DNA of 52,622 nucleotides from Bacteroidia bacterium (GTDB taxonomy: Bacteria; Bacteroidota; Bacteroidia; 2-12-FULL-35-15). This document shows, in pieces, positions 52,483 through 52,622 of the stretch; positions within the stretch are counted from its first letter, which is position 1; the number at the start of each line of letters is the position of its first letter. The notes beneath the pieces were generated by a model. The model worked only from the letters and a program-made list of their open reading frames with translations. It did no database searches and was not told the DNA's origin. The position numbers and the translations under genes were made by a program. The stretch lies in the NCBI GenBank assembly GCA_016786925.1, contig JAEUTU010000108.1, positions 1-52,622 on the forward strand, given 5' to 3'.

Positions 52483-52622
52483 ATGAGCTTAAACATTTTT
52501 CAATACTTTCAGCCAAAAGACAAAAAGTTCTTCCCACTGTTTGAAAGAGCATCTTCTAACTTAGTTCAAACATCCAAAGTGTTGGTTGAATTAGTAAATA
52601 CCAGTAGCCCGGAAAAAAAACG
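52483..52622 (+). CDS. DUF47 / PhoU-like phosphate transport accessory protein (3' partial)
   Basis: Only the first 46 codons are present (MSLNIFQYFQPKDKKFFPLF, then ERASSNLVQTSKVLVELVN); the gene runs off the right edge. The start FQYFQPKDKKFFPLFE is the characteristic beginning of DUF47 (PhoU-related) proteins, which usually precede a Pit-type phosphate permease gene. The ATG at 52483 lies about 25 nt after the predicted transcription start. A Pit transporter is therefore expected just beyond the window. Confidence 0.8.
   Translation, partial: MSLNIFQYFQPKDKKFFPLFERASSNLVQTSKVLVELVNTSSPEKK

Noticed and set aside
1..52622. tRNA, rRNA, insertion sequence or prophage
   Set aside because: No cloverleaf-like intergenic sequence, transposase motif, terminal inverted repeat pair or phage gene was recognised in reading the window.

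Overview
The window is AT-rich chromosomal DNA from a member of the Bacteroidota, probably a free-living aerobic or microaerobic Flavobacteriia/Cytophagia-like lineage. The evidence is: type IX secretion (T9SS) C-terminal sorting domains on several secreted proteins, CarboxypepD_reg-type TonB receptors, SprB-repeat/SprF/PorE surface genes, a CcoNO-fusion cbb3 oxidase, and the Bacteroidota promoter element TAnnTTTG in front of many genes. I saw no rRNA, tRNA, CRISPR array, prophage or insertion sequence. No gene-free stretch exceeds about 300 bases; the longest, about 236 nt at 33622-33857, is a divergent promoter region.

Layout. 1-7.8 kb: secreted proteins (a lamin-tail protein cut by the left edge, a TonB receptor, an endonuclease I, a BNR-propeller protein). 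7.8-16.2 kb: M23/LysM peptidase, di-heme peroxidase, cyclophilin, an M61 protease-LytS-LytTR operon, a secreted propeller and a TPR membrane protein. 16.3-23.2 kb: hemerythrin-like protein, tandem Usp protein, two unknown small proteins, the copper ATPase CcoI, and a convergent pair made of a PAS histidine kinase and a receiver-CRP fusion regulator. 23.4-33.6 kb (minus strand): a beta-barrel lipoprotein, a PorE-like OmpA lipoprotein, a PorP/SprF protein and a giant SprB-repeat adhesin broken by a one-base frameshift in a G6 tract. 33.9-40.2 kb: the cbb3 oxidase operon ccoS-ccoNO-ccoQ-ccoP-ccoG-ccoH plus a SafE/DsbD-like membrane protein. 40.2-44.4 kb: queD-hemN, a 42-aa membrane protein, an Atl-type protein, trmB and a glycosyltransferase. 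44.4-52.6 kb: a PhoR/PhoB-like pair, then a TonB receptor, a secreted T9SS protein, a porin O/P and the start of a DUF47/PhoU-like gene, which together look like a phosphate-acquisition block.

Two regulatory systems can be read from the DNA. First, five promoters (hemerythrin operon, small protein/ccoI, cbb3 operon, the giant adhesin, and the kinase-regulator operon itself) each carry an FNR/CRP-type inverted repeat, NTGA(C/T)-N4-(A/G)TCAT. Its centre lies exactly 33 bp upstream of the centre of the -7 box, which is class II activator geometry. The obvious candidate regulator is the receiver-CRP fusion encoded beside ccoI, with a FixL-like PAS kinase: in effect a condensed FixL-FixJ-FixK circuit. 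Second, the four promoters of the phosphate block carry direct repeats (T/A/G)TAA(C/T) every 11 bp, all in register with the -7 box (37 bp). This is what a PhoB-family operator should look like, with a pentamer different from the E. coli Pho box.

Several protein starts were moved inward because the longer open frame begins upstream of, or inside, a recognisable promoter. Functional names rest on motif recognition, not on database searches.
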